A stretch of DNA of 33,507 nucleotides from Bacillota bacterium (lineage in GTDB: Bacteria; Bacillota; Clostridia; Lachnospirales; Lachnospiraceae). Shown one piece after another: positions 31,140 through 33,507 of the stretch (the first letter of the stretch is position 1; each line of letters opens with the position of its first letter). The position numbers were made by a program, and so were the translations under genes. Under the pieces are notes generated by a model that was not told where the DNA came from, did not search any database, and was given only the letters and a program-made list of their open reading frames with translations. The DNA lies in NCBI GenBank assembly GCA_023413555.1, contig JAEZPG010000062.1, forward strand, positions 1 to 33,507, in the 5' to 3' direction.

Positions 31140-33458
31140 ATGCGAAAATGGGGCACTATGTTGTTGAGTATTACAATAGCCATTTGCCTTTTTGGTTGTA
31201 GCTCTTCTGAGAAAGAGAAGGAAGTGGAAAAAGGACGTTATATGGAAAAAACCATAGATCTTCCAGAAATTGAGACCTTAAAGGATTATTGGGGGATTGC
31301 CTATGACAGTCAGGGGAGACTATGCATAGCTGCTTCCACAGGAAGAGGAGCAGATACTAAGCTGGTTACTTACATACAGAAAGAGAATGACTATGAAAAG
31401 ACGATAATAAACGGTCTTGAGAAGTACTTTAATGACGGATATATCCTTGATGAGGTAGTTTTAGGTGAAAATGATAAGTGGTATGTTCGTCTCAGCAGAA
31501 CATTTTACGTTGACAAGAAGGGAAAGGAACATACAGAAGATAGTATTATAGGGAAAAATAGGACCTATTCTGTGGAAGAGCGAAACAAGATCATGGAATA
31601 TACCAAGGATATGAAACAATATAATGAACCAAAACTTTTATGTGATGGAAAAGACATTACACCAGCTACCTGGGTTACTCAGGAAAGTGGTGTGAATAGT
31701 GAGGATACCATTATTACTAAGATGAGTGTAAGTAAAGAAGGAATAATAGTATATCATACTTTGCCAAAAGGCAACTTAATAAAGTATAATTCCACCACCA
31801 AAAAAGAAGAAGAAATAACTTCAAAGTTTGTTAATGATTTACAGCCCTGGTATTTAAAAAGAAGCACTTTATATGTTGGGACTACGGATGGCTCTGGTAA
31901 GGGGAAATCTATCATTGATATGTACGACTTAAGGACCAATGCCAATAAAAGCGTAAAAGCAGATGTAAGTGTTGCGGATGCAGATCAATGTAAGATATAT
32001 GTTGATAGTGAGGAAACCATATATATGGTGAATAAAAAAGGAATCTACAAGCATCAAAAGAATGGGACACTTTGGGAGGAACTGTTGAAAGCAGATAAGT
32101 TCTCTCTTGCTGGATTCAATGTTATGTTATCCAATGCACTGGTTGACAAGGGCGGAAAGATCAATGTACTGACCTATATGAAGAATTCACAAAAGCTCAA
32201 TCTGTACCAGTACTATTTTGATAAAAATGCAATTGTAAACCCATCAAAAAAGTTGACAATTTATTCTTTGTGGGAGAGTGGAACCATTCGCGAGGCAGTA
32301 CGTAAGTACCAATTAAAGAATCCAGATATAGAGATAGAATTTACCATGGCTGACCAGAACAGTAATGACAAAGCAGAGATTATTAAAAAGCTAAATACAG
32401 AAATTCTAGCGGGTAAGGGAGCTGATATTCTTATTACAGATGGATTGAATCGGATATCCTATGAGAAAAAGGGTGTGTTGGAAGAATTATCAGATGTGGT
32501 GGATAGTAGTAGGTTACTGGACGCAGTTGCAAAGAATTATTCGAAAGATAAGAAAGTATATGGAGTTCCTGTGAAAATATCACTCCCAATAGTGGTTTCA
32601 GAAAATGAAATGAAGGAAGCATTAAGTTCGATGAAAAAGCTTACCGAATATTGTAGGAACCAGAAGAGACCAGTGTTTCTTGAGAATTCACCTGACCTAG
32701 TATTAGAAATGCTGCTGTATTCCTATGGTAATGAATTATTGGCCGAGGATGGAACTCTTTATAAGGATAAACTAAGTAGCTATCTGGAACAGGCAAAAAC
32801 AATTATAAATCAATCAAATACAAAGAATGAATTGTCAATACCTGCAAGTGATAAGGCCAAGGTATGCTGGGCTGATACTACATTCTCAGAAGACCCTTTA
32901 GCATATACAGTAATACCAAGTTTCTCCGTGGATGCAAGCTCCGTTTTTACCATTTCCAAAGCCCCAGCTGATGTAAGCACTTGTGAAGTGCTAAAAAAAG
33001 AATTGAAGGCAAATTATGCCTCCATCAATAATAGCTTTATTAGTAGTGGAACAGTGTCAGTAAATGCAAATGGGAAAATGAAAAAGGAAGCAAAAGAATT
33101 TATCAAATATCTATTTGGTGACGAGATACAAGGGTTAGACTGTGGAGATGGTTATCCTGTTACTAAAACGGCACTCGAAGAATGGAGGAGCAGCTATACC
33201 GCCGGCCAATTGATTGGAGGCTATTTTGATAAGAATAAAAAGCTTATCCCACTTTTTATAGATCCTCCAGACGATACAATTAGAAAAATTGCAATTAATA
33301 TGGTAGAAGAAGCCAAGCAACCAATCTATCAGGATGTTACGATTGTCAATCTGATTATGGAGGAAAGCACAAAATATATCAACGGTGGAGCAGATCTTAA
33401 TACAACGGTAAACACGATTATTCAGAAGGTGGATCGATATCTTGAAGAACAAAAATAA
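31140..33458 (+). CDS. Lipoprotein with N-terminal propeller-like region and C-terminal solute-binding domain, copy 2
   Basis: Tandem paralogue of the preceding gene, also 772 residues, with lipobox LFGC (C20). The first residues after the lipobox (SSSEKEKEVEKGRYMEKTI) and the last 30 or so residues are identical or nearly so. The region about 380-470 (LTIYSLWESGTIREAVRKYQ, then ADILITDGLNRISYEKKGVL) is strongly conserved, whereas the N-terminal half and the stretch about 560-650 differ considerably. This suggests different ligands on one scaffold. It has its own AGGAGG and starts 21 bases after the first gene, so the pair is an operon. A third copy or transport genes could follow outside the window. 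Confidence 0.85.
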   Translation: MRKWGTMLLSITIAICLFGCSSSEKEKEVEKGRYMEKTIDLPEIETLKDYWGIAYDSQGRLCIAASTGRGADTKLVTYIQKENDYEKTIINGLEKYFNDGYILDEVVLGENDKWYVRLSRTFYVDKKGKEHTEDSIIGKNRTYSVEERNKIMEYTKDMKQYNEPKLLCDGKDITPATWVTQESGVNSEDTIITKMSVSKEGIIVYHTLPKGNLIKYNSTTKKEEEITSKFVNDLQPWYLKRSTLYVGTTDGSGKGKSIIDMYDLRTNANKSVKADVSVADADQCKIYVDSEETIYMVNKKGIYKHQKNGTLWEELLKADKFSLAGFNVMLSNALVDKGGKINVLTYMKNSQKLNLYQYYFDKNAIVNPSKKLTIYSLWESGTIREAVRKYQLKNPDIEIEFTMADQNSNDKAEIIKKLNTEILAGKGADILITDGLNRISYEKKGVLEELSDVVDSSRLLDAVAKNYSKDKKVYGVPVKISLPIVVSENEMKEALSSMKKLTEYCRNQKRPVFLENSPDLVLEMLLYSYGNELLAEDGTLYKDKLSSYLEQAKTIINQSNTKNELSIPASDKAKVCWADTTFSEDPLAYTVIPSFSVDASSVFTISKAPADVSTCEVLKKELKANYASINNSFISSGTVSVNANGKMKKEAKEFIKYLFGDEIQGLDCGDGYPVTKTALEEWRSSYTAGQLIGGYFDKNKKLIPLFIDPPDDTIRKIAINMVEEAKQPIYQDVTIVNLIMEESTKYINGGADLNTTVNTIIQKVDRYLEEQK

Positions 33459-33460
33459 GT
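33391..33460 (+). repeat. Second copy of the 70-bp identical block
   Basis: Identical to 31051-31120, covering the last codons, the TAA stop and two following bases of the second lipoprotein gene. Sequence after 33460 (CAAGCAACG) differs from that after the first copy (TAAACAGGAGG). Confidence 0.95.
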
Positions 33461-33478
33461 CAAGCAACGTATCTAAAG

Positions 33479-33492
33479 TGCCTTATAAGGCA
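33479..33492. repeat. Perfect 14-bp palindrome after the lipoprotein pair
   Basis: TGCCTTATAAGGCA. No T tract is visible before the window ends. Similar GCCTTATA-type sequence occurs, on the opposite strand, in the segment after the helicase gene (near 11601-11612), so it may belong to a dispersed repeat family. Confidence 0.5.
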
Positions 33493-33507
33493 AGAGAGAT
33501 TAGGTAT

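Noticed and set aside
33135..33467. 110-codon minus-strand frame over the end of the second lipoprotein gene
   Set aside because: It is a shadow of a strongly supported gene on the other strand.

Overview
The window looks like chromosomal DNA of a low-GC, strictly anaerobic clostridium, most likely a Lachnospiraceae (cluster XIVa) relative. The basis is the AT-rich sequence, strong AGGAGG ribosome-binding sites, an NADP/NAD-type trimeric [FeFe] hydrogenase operon, a reverse rubrerythrin beside a PerR-type regulator, and clostridial two-component and lipoprotein families. The genus is inferred, not shown.

Layout. 31-2859: an OmpR-type response regulator, its histidine kinase and a secreted double-PepSY protein. 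2972-6691 (minus): a large membrane c-di-GMP protein with two degenerate GGDEF domains and an intact EAL domain. 6839-9442: ClpB. 9443-9970: a long structured leader with an early intrinsic terminator, ahead of a CsdA/DeaD-type DEAD-box RNA helicase (9971-11569). 11570-13690: a scarred region with an IS3-family OrfA remnant, a PerR-like regulator, an unidentified coding fragment, a reverse rubrerythrin behind PerR-box-like sites, and a probable group II intron 3' end. 13688-17614 (minus): a PhzF-family gene with a frameshifted start, a stand-alone FakA C-terminal-like domain, the collapsed remnant of an acyltransferase-3 gene, and a CAT / methyltransferase / CAT trio.

17847-26468 is the functional centre. 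A minus-strand hydrogenase operon (hndA, a GHKL ATPase, hndB, hndC, hndD) is divergent from a plus-strand operon encoding a DRTGG protein, an RsbW-like ATPase, an H-cluster-containing sensor-type [FeFe] hydrogenase, a second DRTGG protein and a PHP phosphoesterase. Together they look like a catalytic NAD(P)-linked hydrogenase with a dedicated hydrogen or redox sensing and signalling module. The signalling chemistry of that module is the best candidate here for an incompletely described system.

26716-33458: a second response regulator / histidine kinase pair (minus), divergent from two tandem 772-residue lipoproteins. Each lipoprotein joins an unrecognised, propeller-like N-terminal half to a family-1 solute-binding-protein half. 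No ABC permease is visible, so a sensing or binding role is as likely as transport. I saw no tRNA, rRNA or CRISPR array.
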